From Struthio camelus (lineage: Eukaryota > Chordata > Aves > Struthioniformes > Struthionidae), in the NCBI RefSeq assembly GCF_040807025.1, contig NC_090956.1, positions 6,250,517 to 6,314,516 of the forward strand: a stretch of 64,000 nt of DNA. Reading direction: 5' to 3'. Made by a program: the position numbers and the translations under genes. The notes below the pieces were generated by a model that saw nothing but the letters and a program-made list of their open reading frames with translations, ran no database searches and was not told the origin of the DNA. Each line of letters starts with the position of its first letter. The first letter of the stretch is position 1. Below, in pieces: positions 37,964-52,369 of the stretch.

Positions 37964-40900
37964 GCTTAGACTTCTTACAGCATGTTCATTTATTTTTAGT
38001 CAGGAATATGAAGAAGATGAATATAAAGAGAGATCATTGTCCCAGTCAGATTCTTGGAGCATGCCATTGGTGGCAGTTTTAAGAGAGTAAATTACCCATC
38101 TCAGAGTAGAAGAAAATAGGAACAAATTGGATGGTTGTCCCAAAGAGTCAGAGCAGCGTGCTGTTTGCTAGTAACTAGATGAGCAAGGAAAAAGGGAATG
38201 CATTATGACTTTTCATCTTTTCTTTTTACTTTCTTCACTGGTGCACAGAACGTAGGGGAAAAGCCTACACACTGTGGATTTTTAAGAGAGGATGGCTTTC
38301 CGTTTCCTCCAGCACTTCCACAGGACGGCTTCTGTCTGTTCTCAATGATTCTGTTCACTGATTGCCTGGTCCCAGCAGACTTTTTGTCAGGTTGGCTCAT
38401 GCTCAGGCTTTTGAGTGTAATTTTATGTAAAAACCCTTGGAAAGGAGGGTGCAGCTTTTAGGAATGTTAATCTTAATGTTTTAGTACTGAACTCTTTTTG
38501 GAAACTTAGAAAGAGCTAAGTGTTTTATAATGCTGCACCTTGGGGGGTTTTCTGATGCAGTTGGCTCTAGGTTTTATCTTGGATGTAATTTTGTTGTGTA
38601 GGAGCTCTTGTAGTATGTTTTGGAGCTATTTGTATCTGTTATTATTAGGCTGCTAGGGATTTTTGTTTGTCATCTGTCATTTTGACTTGATAGTCCCTGC
38701 TGTAGGATTTGGTTTCAACTGCAGAAGGGGAGAAAACGCACAAAACTTTTGAAATTCTCGTTTTGTGAGTGGAAAAGTCTTACACTTACTCTGAGAAGGA
38801 TATTCTTGTGTGGCTATTGTAGGGCTTTTTAATAAGAAAGAGTTATTTTGATGAAACAAGTTTCTTGTACTCTCTTTGCGGGACACTGATGTAGTTTGTA
38901 TTTCTACAAAATACGATATTTGCGTAAATGAGTTCTTGACCATCTTCCGTCAAGAACCAGAGCAACCTTGACAGGCTTGGCTTTTTCCTCAGAGTTGCAC
39001 TGTTAGTTCAGGAATAGTTTCCAGGTAGCTTCTTGCCTGCCGTTTGCAACGTATATTTTAACAGAAAAATGTTTCTGAAAGGTTGTGGGATGTCTGGCTG
39101 TGTGGCAAGAGGCAGATAGTTCCTGTTGATGGCAATGTGCAGAACCATCCACGAGATGGCACCCTTTCTCCTGCTGCCAGAGAAAAATGGTTTCAGCTCT
39201 AGTCCGGCAGGCTCAGCCTCCTGTAAAAACCGTCAGCTGAGCATCTTAAGAGTCAGCTAGTCTAATGAATATTGTTCACTGTTGCTGTCAAATCTTTTAA
39301 GACCTGTTTAATGCTGCAAACATGCAATCGTTGTGTCTCCTTGTCCAGTAGGGTTTTTTTCTACTTATGGTAGTAACTCAGTGTGAAGAAGATTTGCATA
39401 ATTCTCTAATGATATAGAATACACTGTTTTTCTCCTTAAACTCTTTAAACTTTATATTTCCATCCCCTGGTTTTCAATCATTCTCTTTTATAAGGAGTTG
39501 TTCAAAGCCTGTTTCTTCTCTCCCCAACCCGAGTCCTACGATTGCATCCTTGAGAGCAGCACTGTTATTGATCTGATTTTCTTCCCCTTCTGCAGCATGT
39601 AGAAGATAACAACCTCTACTTTGTATTTGGGTGTTCCATGAGCTCTTCATCTAAAAAAAGCCTTTTTTGTTGCTTCTTTTCTGTGGCTAATGTTGCCTTT
39701 ATCGTCATATGAGTCAGCCAGGTGGTGGTACTCTCCCTAAACACGTATATCCTGGAGTGCTGGATGTTGCAAAAAGATATGCCTCAGATATATTTTAAAG
39801 ATCAGGCAGGTTTTAAGTCAAATACTAATAGTCACTGAGAGCAACTGGCAGGAGTTAATGCTAAATTTTCTTCGTATTTGTCTGTAGTGGCAGAAGATTG
39901 CAAGTTTTAAAAGGTTGAAGTTACGTTGAAAAGTTATGCACATTTCTGAAGACTGACTGAGGTGGGTCACAAGCAGCAGAGCTTCAGAGGGGTTTCAGTC
40001 CCAGAGTATTTTTTTGAAGAGAAAATAGATAGTAAAGTTCTATATGATGTGGTGGTTTTTTGTTTTTGTGTGTGTGTGGGTTTTTTTTTTTTTTTAATTA
40101 AAAGTACAGACTTTCAGAATTTTTCATGTTTTCGCCTGCTGGGCTCAAAGATCTGTGTGTATGTACAGCAGAATTCCTTTGTAGCGCTGAAGGATTTAGA
40201 TGTTAGAGTGTAATTGTGGATAGGAAGAGGATCAAATATATTGATAATGACCTTCTCTTTCAGTAGTCTCAGAGATATAGCCTTATAGGTCTTACCTTTT
40301 TTTTGGGCACCATTTTCTGTTGCAAATAATACTCCTGGCTGAGGGGTGTGGGTGTGGAAGATGAGGATAAAGGATTTTTTCGCATTACTCTTCAGAATCT
40401 TTTCTTTTTTCCCTGCCCAAGCAAGGAAGAGATCAGCAGCCCTTTTCTGAAGGGTCGTGGGATACAGTGAGGAAGTTGGAGGTGAGGCTGACATGTCAGA
40501 AGACGAAGCAGTTGTGCTCAGACTCTTCTGTGCTACTCAGCAGCTCCAGTCATGGTCTGAGCTTTCTTGAGCACCATCTAATACTGCTAATACTTGAGCT
40601 CCAGTTATATTGGAAGGCAGGTCTTAGTCCTCTGATGCTTACAGTATAAGGCATCCTTCTCCTAGGTTTAATGAAACATGGATCTGGAGACTACCTGTAG
40701 TTGCCCTTCAGTTTGTAAGGGTAAATTTACTTATCTTCAGTGATAGTATCACATTAAACTGGTAGAGTTGTTCTGTGTGCTCGCTGTCCAGGCCTGTAAA
40801 GAGAAGTGCAGATTTGACAGGAATTCAGGCCAACGCTTGAGGACCATTTTCACTTAGTGGAGCCTGCCAGCTGCAGGCAGCAGACACTGATCTGCTGACC

Positions 40901-43900
40901 TGTCGCCTAGAGCCAAAGAAGTGAACCTGTTAGTGCTGACCTGGTTTTCTTTCTGAAACATCTGTGGGCTGGCTGACTGACAAATCTTGGGGACTAGCTT
41001 CCTGCAATGCCTGAGACCAATTAAAAAGAGGAGACAGTGTGAATGTGTATGCATTTCCGCTCTAAGAAAGGGTCTAATTAAGTGGCAAGCATCTCTATTT
41101 AGTACAGTGGTTAGCACAGTTGTAATTTGTGATTACACAGGTGCTACACTCAGTACAGGAAGTCCTTCTATGCAGATTCTGCTTTTGGAGTTGGGGGGGA
41201 AGGGAGGAGAGGGAGGGAATAGGGAATCAAATTCCTTGATTCTGCATTTAGTGGTGGATTAGTGTTCTTTTTTTTCAGTGAATAGAAAAGAAGGGAGAAT
41301 ATTGGAGTTCTCTACTTTCCTCTTTGAATCTTGATTATCTATGCTTAGCTACTCTGCACTCCCTTCTATCCAAGGCATTGAATATCTTCCCAGTAGTGAA
41401 TGAGGCTCATAATCTTCTTTCTCACAAGGTAGTAATTTACCTTTCTCTGAATGTCCGTTATAAATAAGTGGTTGCTGGCTCAAAAAAAAAAAAGTGACAA
41501 ATACACAAAGTGGTGCGTGTTGAAATAACTTGAATTGCTCATACGCATTTCTGTGACTGGACAGCTAATTTGAACTTAAATGCTAATTTCTATGTTTTTG
41601 GAGGGATGTGCCTAGATTGGCTAATGGTGAGCCCCTACTTTAGAGCTAAATCTCAAATTGGAGAAGAAAATCAGAATGAACATGGTATGAGGATGTAGAA
41701 ACTTCATTTTGTACATCTAAGTTAGCTAAATAATTGTAATTTATGATCTGCGAACATACTGAAAATTGCATGATGGCTGTTGTCAAGATTCTCTATGTAA
41801 AAGAAGCTATCTCATTACAGTGGGAATTCCCTGGGCACCTGAAAAGATGATAAATACTGTATATAGGGAAATAATTAAAAAAAGGGGGGTGTGCAACAAG
41901 AGCTGTACTTGTTAGAGAATTTTTCCTTCCCACTTGTGAGGTCTCAGCTGACCCTCATGAAAGGATCATATGCTGCTCTGCTGTATTGATATACTACTAT
42001 ATTTTACAGTTATTACTAAAAAGCTTTATTTTGTCATCAAAAATTTGTCTTCTGAAGGTGAGGGTTTGACAAACGCTGAAAAAAATCTCACTCTGAAGAA
42101 GGCCAGCTTATGCAGCGTATTAATATCCTGCAACATCTCTCAAAGTAAGGATTTCTACTGGTATCTGCACAGGGATGACTGTCATGAGAATTTCTCTTAT
42201 ATATTGCTCTTGCAGGACAAGTTAGTCTCAGCTTACAGCACTGCGGGCTCCTGACTCAGCTGCCTGCTGTGGGAAAATGTTCTGGTCCTATCTGCTATTT
42301 TATGCTTTAGTTCTGTGAGCACTGCAGCTGGAAGAGGTGGTCCTGCATGGCAAAAAGTTATCTAGAATGGAAAACAGATCAGTTTTCAGCCAGATCAGTT
42401 GGCTGATCAGGTTTGTTCTGTGCTTGCATAAATGCTTATGGTAGTTCAAAGCAGGGTAAAGGAAGTGTGAATGAGCAGCCAGGGTTGGAAGGGATGGTGG
42501 GGGTGATCATTTTCCTTATTTAGAAAGAAGGGTTACATGCTCTGTATTTTTAAGATTTTTGTGTGCGTAAAAGATAAAAGCATTGCTTTGGAAGCATTTA
42601 AAATCTTGAGGGAGAAGTGCCTGAATGGTTCCAGGGAGGACCTTTGTCTCTCGAAACTGAAATGGCAGCTTCAGCAGAAAATTAATTCTGGTTGGTTTTT
42701 GTAATTTTTTGACGTCTATTGAAGCCACCCTTCTTTACACGGAGAATTCTTGGAATAGATTTGTCACCCATTGAACGTGACATGCAGCATATGCTGGAAC
42801 GTGGCTCTGAGCTCTTCTGTTTTCAGTTCTCTTGTCTTGTGCTAGAAATCACATTATTCTTCACTTTCCACGGTGCCTTAGTGTTTAGCTTTCCCTAATA
42901 GAATGCTTTTTGTGTGTGGTGGGAGGAACGGTTCCTTTATTAGTTCAAAATGTGAAGCTCCAGGTTTTACAGTGTTCCGAATGCTGTTTTGGGAGGCTTA
43001 AGGCCTCCTTAGGTGCTGGAAGAATTGATTTATTTAAACTTAATGTTGGAGGCCTAATGTCAGATCTGTGCTTTAGCATGGAGTTTAGTCTTCTTTGCCA
43101 ATTCTCAGGATGTTGATCCACTTAATTTTAATATGGCAGCCATGTATGCCTCTCTCCTTAGGCCTATTAGAATGCTATAGATCTGTTTCTGCCAGTACCT
43201 TATTGAAATGCTGGGCAAAGTTTCCTGCTGTACCATTTTCCTATCCAATGCTATTAATTTTCTCCAAAAACACTGTATTTCTCTTTGATGTTCAAAGATG
43301 TTAGTGGTCTTTTGCCTTTGCCGTTAATGCCTTTATTTCCATTTGAATACATCAGAGTTACAAGTCTTGAGTCCAAAGAAAAGCTAGAAATTGTATAAAA
43401 CATAATGGATGAGCGCCTAGCATCTAGGTGGACTGAGGCTATAGTATGTAGTCAGAGAATCGGAGGAAGAAGTAGTTAGCTCGCATCAGAAATGTATGTC
43501 TGTCCTTGCTTTACATTTCAAAGCCCTAGAAACAGCTGAAGAAACTGTCTTTCTGGGATCGCAAACCTAGTATTTTGGAGGCAGAGAAAACTATTGAACA
43601 GTAGCTTAGAACACTGTCCGTCTTGTTCGTTAAAGACGGTTTGAGGAACTTAAGTGGTTGGCCTCCAGAAACTGTATGGAGAATAACGAAGTTGTGGAAG
43701 AGATGGGAGGTTCTTACTGGGGGATGAGAACTTTATTTCAGAAGCGAGGATGACAATGGACCCTTTGTTTATGAGCAAGTATCACTTCTCTTTCCTTTAA
43801 CTCTTTCCATCAGAATATACAGCATTGCTCCGGCTTTTGTAGTGCTGCATTTCCCAAACCAATAAACTTGAGATAGGAATAGTTTAAGAAATGTGTGTTG

Positions 43901-44267
43901 GTGTTTTCTTCTGCGCAGCAGGTACTTCGTTTGCCACCAGGGACACACCAATCAAGGGCTTCATTTTGTGTTGCTGCCATGTTTCTTGCAAGTAGTGTCT
44001 GAGATGCTGTTGAAAAACTGTTGGGTAAAAGCAGCTGCTTTTTCCCAGCATGTAGTGACCCTTGTTATATGTAAATAGCTTGAACTTTAGGTGTTCACTC
44101 TGCTGCAAAGGAGAAGCTTTTTGAAAGTGCAGACACTTTTATAAAGAGCCACTTTACTTATATTAAGCAGTCCTGTTTGCCTTAAAGTGAAATTATCATT
44201 TAAATAGCAGAGACTAATCAGCAAGGAGATGGTTTGTTACTGTCAGAGGGCTCAAACGCTCAGGCTT

Positions 44268-44285
44268 GATATATATATATATATT
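44268..44285. repeat. TA dinucleotide run
   Basis: About nine TA units are followed by a T-rich stretch. Confidence 0.85.
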
Positions 44286-44749
44286 TTTATTTCTTTTTTC
44301 TTTTTTTATTCAGCTTCCCATTTTGTCATTTCCAGACACCCAATAGCCTCTATAATCTCTAGCTCATTTTTAATTTTAACTTTCTATTTCCATTATAGCA
44401 TCCTTCAGTTCTTCGGTTCTAAATTTCTCTGCTGAGGCTGTCAACACGCTATGCTTTCCCTCTCCTGTGGATGTGCGGAGTGTTACACCTAATCTATCCT
44501 CAAAGTCTTATTTTTACTGGGAAACTTCTTAACCAAAAAAAATGTAAAAAGGGGTCCTGTTTAAGATATTGAGGATCCTTTTACAATGCCTTTTACAAAA
44601 TGCAAAAATATACGGACCTTTTCCAAGTAAAAACAAAACATCTCATTAAGTATTCATACTCTAATATTTTGCTGCTCCCTTGTCCCGGTGGGCATGACCT
44701 TTGTATACAGGGCAAGGGAAATACCTTTATCATTAAATCATGGAGTACC

Positions 44750-45790
44750 AAGACAGATTGCACCAGACTAACGTAACAGCTTTCTTGGCCTAGAAAATTG
44801 ATTATTGTATCAAAGAAAACACAATAAATCTTTTTTTAAGTGAACATCAGTAAAACATTTGATCAAGAGAGCTGCTTGAGAAAGCATAAACCAAGTGGGA
44901 GAAGATGGAAATTACAGAATAATCATAAGGTGCATACGGAGTTGTTTAAGCAAGGATAGTTTTAGTAACGTTGAAAAGGAAATTGGAGGACAAATAGGGC
45001 TCCTCAAAGATTAGCCCTAGGATCTACTTCATTTAATATTTTCAATAATGGTTTTGGTGCAAAAATTTGGTGTGTACTGATAGAACTCGGCTGATGATGC
45101 AGAGTTCAGGGGACTGATAAAAGCGCGAAAGCTGGATAAGCAGAACTGAATGACCCTAAGGATTAAATTAAAGAAGCGGGATGAAGTTCAGTGATACAAA
45201 ACACAAGGCTGCATGTGCTTGGGAGTTGGATACGAACTTCTTTTGTAAAATGTAGCACATCCAGTGGAAATCAGTAGAAGGACAAGGACCGTGTTACTTG
45301 TTTATAACAGGCTGACAGGATGTACTGGAGAGAAGCTTCTGCAGAGAAGAAAAAGTGCAAGTACCTCTGTTGGTGGCCTGGGAGACGCTTCTTAGAGTTC
45401 TCGTCACCCACTGTGGAGAAAGATTAGTTGAAATTAAATGCAGAGAAAGGTTGCTGGTAGGAGTTGGAGAGCCTCTTAAACCGATGGTGACTAGAAGGAC
45501 TGGCCTGTTCTTCTAGTGAAGGCTGGCAGGAGATATAATTGCTGCCTAGAAATGGAAAATGGTGGAGGGGAGGGGAAGGAAAGGGAGAGTGATACCAGGG
45601 AGAAAAAAAAAAATACTCAAGGCTAACACTGGCATTTAGATGAAACGGTTTTAACCTTTCCAGCTAGAAGGAGGTGCTAAACCTGTAGGAAGACTAAGTT
45701 CTGAATGAAGCTTCTGGTAGGGTCAAAAGTATAAAAACCGCTGCTTCAAAGCTGCAACTCCGTAAGGTTAGGAAAGAGATCTTTGGAGTT
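44750..45790 (+). mobile_element. Ancient, heavily decayed CR1-type LINE relic
   Basis: Segments in the right order resemble the CR1 ORF2 and tail. caccagactaacgtaac leads into a motif-A-like aacatcagtaaaacatttga (cf. the DFSKAFD coding region). gggctcctcaaagattagcc leads into ggatctacttcatttaatat (cf. GSVLGPVLFNI). ctcggctgatgatgcagag corresponds to FADD. Near 45440-45560 is a part like the glycine/leucine-rich C-terminal ORF (ggagatataattgctgcc). No frame is open for long and many indels are present. The family assignment is by eye from nucleotide resemblance. It is far older than the copy at 58-61 kb. Confidence 0.55.
45601..45614. repeat. Short A tract
   Basis: A gagaaaaaaaaaaat run inside the old CR1 relic, probably later slippage. 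Confidence 0.6.
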
Positions 45791-48700
45791 CCTAACTGCA
45801 AGGCATTAGACATGACCTAAACTAGATACTCTTTTCAGTCGTTTATATGAATATGTACGTACAATGAGTAGGGAAGGGAACGGGCTCAAGAACGTGAAGG
45901 ATGTAGCAGTAACTTTTAGTTTGGAATTGCAGGCATTGTTTAATGCTGGAGCACTGAAAATTGCATTTGGGTAAGAGGATGTTTTAACGAATGAAGTTAG
46001 TCCATCTTTCTGCCCTGACGCTGTTTCTGCACAACAAGTGGTACTGATGTGGACAGGAACCTGAACTGTGCGAACAGCTAAGCTTTGTTCATGTTGAAAA
46101 ATATGTACTTTACTGGAAAATATGAGCCAAACTATTAAAACCAGTTTCACTGAAAGCGTAGATAAAACCCAGCTATGATCTGCATCATTTGACAAGCTTT
46201 CCTGAACCTATTTGATGCAGGTTATCATCACGATGGCATATTGAAAATGACTATTACTGGTTAATGCTTAACCTCATCAATGTCGAGAGCAAAGATTCAC
46301 ACTTCTAAGGACACTATTTTTATCATTTACTTTTATTTTGTCATCAGTGCAGGTGGGAGTTCTGTACTGGATCAGCCAGAAAAGTTTTAATTTTCTGTTT
46401 TAATTGTACCTATACGGTAGCTAGCACAGCAACATCAGAATGGGGAGGCACAAGATTGGAAATTTATGAATATTTAAACTGTTTGGTTTTTCAGCATCTT
46501 TAAAATGCTCCTAGCTCTGACAAGCTAGCTTAAACACCATGTAATACTATTATGTAAGCCCTGTCCTTAAGCTAAAATCTTTCTTCCCTTGGGACTTCTT
46601 TGCCAGTGAATATTTCTGATCACAGCATCTCTTTACCTGGGCTATGTTTGCTTCCTTCACAAGCTTTTTTTATTAAAGGAGTATGGCTGTAGGTGAACAT
46701 TTGCATATGCATTATTGTTTGGAGAGAAAAAATTAATGTGGCTTCTAGTAGCAAAAGTACAGCACAATAGTTTCAAACGTTTGTTGAAGGAGCTTAGTGA
46801 ACTTGAAATGTTAGTGCACCGAAAGATCAAAGTGGTATGTGCCTCAAGGTTCCCTGAAACTAGTTGTGTTTACATAAGTGTATTTAGTTATTTTAAAATT
46901 AATTACAGCACAGAAATTGCCACGTTGGATCAAATTACTTACTAATCCAGTGTCAGAGACGATCAAATTCTGGTCTAGATAAGAGGATTCAGAGTAACGT
47001 GCAAGACATGAAGTAGACTTTTGGTAGGAAAGTTTGTCCACTCTCATCAGATAGGTTATGCAACAGTCAAGCATAATCAATCTTGTTTCTCTCCACCCCC
47101 TCCCTTTTTTTTGAAAGTAAAAACTCTTGCAAATGAGAGGCATTGCACATTAGGTGCGTGGAATAGAAAAATGTTTTACTTTGTTACTCTTTCAGTTATG
47201 TTTCTTATTTGAAACTATAAGTAACAAAGGTGTGAACTGTTACACAGATAGAAATGAGAGTCTTAGATTGCTGCTGTTCCTATAAATTATGCCTTTTTCT
47301 TTTGCGAATTTGTTTGAGGAGGCAAAATCAAAAAAGCATTTTTTGTCTTAACCTTGTGACCTGATTTTTCTGTGTGGCTGCTCCTCCCCTGTGTTTTTTG
47401 GTGCCTGTATCTCCCAACTTTTACTGCACCTTGCTGTGCAGCAAATTAGGATCAGTCAGAGAGAGCACTGATCTTCCAGTGTAGGTGCAATTCTGGCCTT
47501 TCTAGAAATACCTTTACTGATCTTGAGCATCTCTTCTCTCTTTTTTGTACCACTTTGACTCTGTCTTTACTCACTCTTTTTCTCTGTGTTATTCTTGTCC
47601 GTAAACTTTCTCTGCCTCTTTGTGAGGCAGCTATTACAAGCATCCCTTTCTTGAGCAGGTTATCCTCGCTGGAATTCCTTCTGAATTCTAGTTACTTGCT
47701 TAAGCTCTGTTGCAGAGAGGCTCCGATACAAACAGCAGGTCGGGCTCTCTGGAAGAGTGTGAAAGGAAGATCTATCTATTGGGCAGGAAGAAAGAAGAAA
47801 TTCTGTGTTTTCCTGTGTTATATCCTGTGATCAAGTTAAATATCTTCTGCTTTATTGAAGCAATCGTTCTCTTTCTGTAGTATATTACAAGCTGTTCAGT
47901 GAGGGCTTGATATCCTGCTCAGTTTTCTTAGGAGGGCAGGTATGGGGATATGTGGGTCATTCTCTTTGACTGAGAACGTGTTCAATATCAATATCCTCAG
48001 TTAGAAGAGTCAGCTATTCATCAGTCAGTTGCCTTGGACAATTTTCAGCTGTGCTTCACAGCTCTGTTATTGACTCAGTTTGGAAGATGATGCTTTAACC
48101 TACTTATGAATTTTTTCACTCTGTTTTGCTAGTATATTTGAAAACAGCATTTCTATCTGTGTGCTCTTTGTATTCCCAGAGTTAAAGCTTTGTGGCTTCA
48201 GGAGGTTTTCTGTAAATTTAGCAGCCAGGGTTCATGGCATAAAGCCTATTTTGTGACAAGCCTTTCGTTTAGGTCTGATGGTTTCCAGTGTGACTTTGGC
48301 AAAGACATCTTCTGCCTTCTGGATAGCTGGCCCATTTGTCAAGGTGACAGAACACCTATCGACTTGCCTGCCTGCAAGTAGCTGGCATAGGGAAATGCAA
48401 TTGGCACGTTGTAATAACGGATATATTTGGAAGGCTGGTAGAGAGGAAGAGTGAAAAAGTCCTCTAAATTTTTTTTTTTTCCCAATTGGGTAGACACAGG
48501 TCTAGGAAAATAATGTATACTCCTGTCTGTATGGCTTATGATAGCTGCTAAAGATAAACTTGCTTTTTCTCAATAGCAATCTTTTGGCTGTTGCTGAATA
48601 TTTAGAACAGTAGCTTTTTTTTTGTTTTTCCCCTAAGATATTTGCCTGTTTCCTGTATCCTGTATCGTTCTTTTCAACCATGGTGTGTCTGTGTGAGTGA

Positions 48701-49984
48701 AGTTTGGAGGATACCAATTAACCCCCTGTCTTTGCTCTAGACTCAACCATTCTATTTTATAATAATGTGTTGTTTAAGTATTTGACACAAGTGACTTTCA
48801 CGGGCAGTCTCTAGTACCTCTGCACTTATGTATTTAAGACTGTAAGATGGTGGTGTGTTTAAGATACCATCGTATGTACACTTCTAATGCTCTTTGCCTT
48901 TTATGCTCTATGTGAGGAAATACTCCATTTTAGAGAGACAGTTAAGCAAATGCTTAACGGTACATATAAAAGGCCTGTATAAGGTTGAAGGATGTGACTG
49001 CAAGCTATAGGGAGGTCTTTTGCAGTCTTAACTGTACGTGTCTGACTTCTGAGCATTTAACTACACAGTGTTAGTATTTTTCTTAAAGTATATTATCAGT
49101 ATTTGTATAACCCCATGCATTTGTGATGATTCATAAGAAAGCGTAAGAGAAATTCCCTGTGCTAAAGAGCTTATACAAACAAAACGCGGGGGAGAGAGGG
49201 TAAGGTGAGGGAGCTAGAAGAGATTGTTAGTGAGATTGAAAATGGCCCCTTTTCCAGAGGGAAGGAGCAGTATGAAGGAAACATGAAGATGGGGGGCAAT
49301 AAAGGAAAAATAAGGGCAAGGTAATGGAATAGGGACAGTGAGTAAGGGATGTTGAGTGGAAGCTCATTCAGGTTTATGGGCTAACTTGTTTCAGGTAGCT
49401 CTCTTCCTTCTTCCCACTACAAACTATTTATTTGGCCTTTCAGAATTGAAACATCAAAAGGACAGTTACCAACGTTTTAAAACCCATATCTGTCCACGGC
49501 TGTTGTTAGGGAGAGTGGGCTGCTTCTGGTATTAAGTTGGGATTCACACCTGTGGTATGAGGACTAATTCACCGCACAGGTTTTCAGAGTTATATCTAAC
49601 AAGAATCTTGCTAACTCCCTCCAATATATACAGGTTTTCAGAGCTCTGAGGAGTCGTCCCTTGCTAGATTGTTTCTAAACCTTTTCTGGGCTTGTTGATT
49701 CGGAATCATTAGATCTGTACACGTCTCCTGCGTTTTCCATCCTTGCTGGGCTAGGAGAGTTTAAGGGACTTGGCTGAAACCAGAAGGAAATAACTCCTCT
49801 CCTCTCCTCCGCACACTGCTGCGTTTGTCGGAGGTAGCTTGAGGCCCAGGTGGGCTTGCTGTTGTGGAAGAGTTGCAGGTCCCTTCTGCCCGAACAATAA
49901 GCTTTGTATCTGTTTGTACAGTAATGAGCTGCTTTTGTTTCCTTCGGAGAAGTGCTCTGCTGTCTGGAGCGTTTCCATTTACAG

Positions 49985-50290
49985 ACAACCCTTGCCAAAT
50001 TAATTTTATTTAATTATCTCCCAGGGCTAAGCTTGAATACATTTTGTGTTAAATTCGCCGTTTCTCCCTCTTCTGAACGAAATGGACTTAATATCCTTGT
50101 TAAAATCTGATTAAAACTAAAATTGAGTTTTTTGAAGTCTGATTATCCCATGAAATGGAATTTTTAAACCTAATTATGAATGGATTTGCATACATTTTTA
50201 GCACCATTGAAAAGAAAGTTGAAATAAATTTATTAATGAAATCTTCTTCTGCTGTCTCTTTGGGCCGTGACGATTGCAGGGGACCGAGGG
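49985..50290. promoter_or_regulatory. Candidate conserved noncoding/enhancer block
   Basis: AT-rich intronic sequence with two TAATTA homeodomain cores (50011-50016, 50171-50176) and a perfect octamer ATTTGCAT (50184-50191) within 180 bases. There is no repeat signature. Conservation cannot be seen from one genome, so this is a motif-based guess. Confidence 0.25.
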
Positions 50291-52369
50291 AGGAGGAGGG
50301 AAGGAGAGAATAAAAACCCATCCTCTTTTGAAATGTACCCTTTCCCCGTCCCCAAACTATTTCCAAAGCTGGTTTGACCCAGTCTCATTTTTATTCCTCT
50401 GTCTGCCACACAGCCAATTTAGGTAATTGATGGCCTTTTGGAGACTGACTACACAGTCGAGCTGGTTTCATGTATTCAAAGCCTTTGTGCTCGCTGAAGG
50501 GAGGATGTGGGGGGGGCAACATTTGTTTCAACTATTATGTTCTCCCCTTCTTTTCTGAAGAAGCCCTGATACAAAATCAATAGGCAGCTCTCGTTTCTCC
50601 TTTCTGAGAAACCGTACATTTGAGCAATTATTTTAAACCTGATAAAAATAGTTTTACACAGACTCTGGTGAATGCGCACGTGGGGATTGTGGTTGTTGAT
50701 GTACTTCCCTGGGTTAGAAACATAAAGTTTCTCTATAGGAAATATCTTTGTAGGAAATATTTGACTCTCTCACTCTGGTGGTTGTGCCCGCTGCCCCAGG
50801 ATTTTGCCCACGGCGTAGTATGAGAAAGGGAAGGCTAGTGGAGAACGCACCTGCTTGCCTGGCGTCAGCCTTTCAGGGTAGGGGTGGAGGGGAGCTGGAT
50901 GCCTGGGCTGAGCAGAGCCCGTTTCACGGGGAGGCTCGTACTGCTGAGCCTTTCTCTGCGTTTCTGCGATTGGTTGGAAAGATGGTCTCCTCACAAGATC
51001 AAACTTAGAAAGCTGTGGCATCCTTTTGGTCAGTGTCCTTTATCCTCTTACTCAGGGCTAGACAGAGCTCTTTGTATCGCATAAGCATTAGTTACAAAAT
51101 TTTAAGTGTCTTCTCTTGCCGTCACAGGCTGTGTGCAGATTTTTCTTCTGCCAAAAATCGTAAGTCTGGTAGGAAAAAGGTGTTGCTGGAGCTCAGAAAT
51201 CCTGGATTTGGTGCCTCACTCTGCAAAGAATGAATGTTCTGCATGTAGCCAAGTGTTCTTTAAGCATTTGCATTTGCAAAGTTGCTTTTGAGCTGAGGGT
51301 CTTGCTTTCCATATGCCTTTGTGTTTTCTTTTTGATCCTGTCTTTGCAAAGATTAAGTGCAATAACATAGTGGAGGTATCGAGTTCTAAAAGAAAGGTGT
51401 AGTGCTATCACTTTTTCTGAGATGCTTCTAAAGTGGGGAATTTTGCGGGAAGCAGTGGTTCGGCAGAAGAGGGAGGATTTTGCTGAGACTGGAAAATGCT
51501 TTTAGCTGGCAAAGGTCAGGTTATAAGAATTGTTGAAGTCAATTAAAATTTTTCTCCATGAAGTAGCAGCAAAACTTGAGAATTCATACAAGCTGGGAAG
51601 AAAGAAGCTAGTTGAAGTAGCTGTGCCCTAGTGATTTAAAATTATCTTGTGGTTGCTTTTGTATTTGTTCACTGCTTCTCATGTGCAAAGTAGACACCTT
51701 CAATATTGGATCGGTATTATGTATATCGTGTAATTAGGACTCCCGTTCAGCCGTATGTTATAAATGCTTTGCAGTATCTCCCCAGCCAAGCTCGAGTGGA
51801 ATCTGAGGAGCTGGGAATATCTCATGCACCTTGTCTCAGGCTGTTATATAGGCCTGCAGTCACCCCAGCAATGAGTGGGATCAGGAAGCTGCGTAATCCT
51901 GGAGAGGGCTAGTAGGGGAAGATCTCCGATGGGGTAGACACTGACAGGAATCCTAGAAGGGCTTTTTGAAACACCTTATTGTTGTTTGGTTGGTTCTGCA
52001 ATGTCCTTTCACCAAAGACAGAGTAATTGGTTGTGGGTAGGCTGTCCCGCACAGCATGCGGAAATAAGATCTGGAAGGTAAATGCGTATGCAAGGGAGGT
52101 TGGACGATGGTGTCAAGCAACGAGGCTAGCTTGTTTCTTGTTATTGAGAGACTAGGTAGCTTTCTCTTTCTTTTGTGAATACGTTTCAAATGTTAGAAAC
52201 TCTAGATCATTTAATTTTATTAGTGGCTCCCCTGTTAGCTTCAGGCATTGAAAAAGGCTGAGACTTTATTATAGCAATAAGCCAAGATGGTGTCAAAGTG
52301 CTTGTGACACCAATCCAGTCCTTATCTTAATCCCCGTCACAGAAGCCTGTGGCAAAGACACAGGGAAAT

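Noticed and set aside
37840-38082. Open frame and acceptor-like site after a long T tract near 37980-38000
   Set aside because: The downstream translation does not continue the MAD1 coiled coil, and the T tract is simple repeat.
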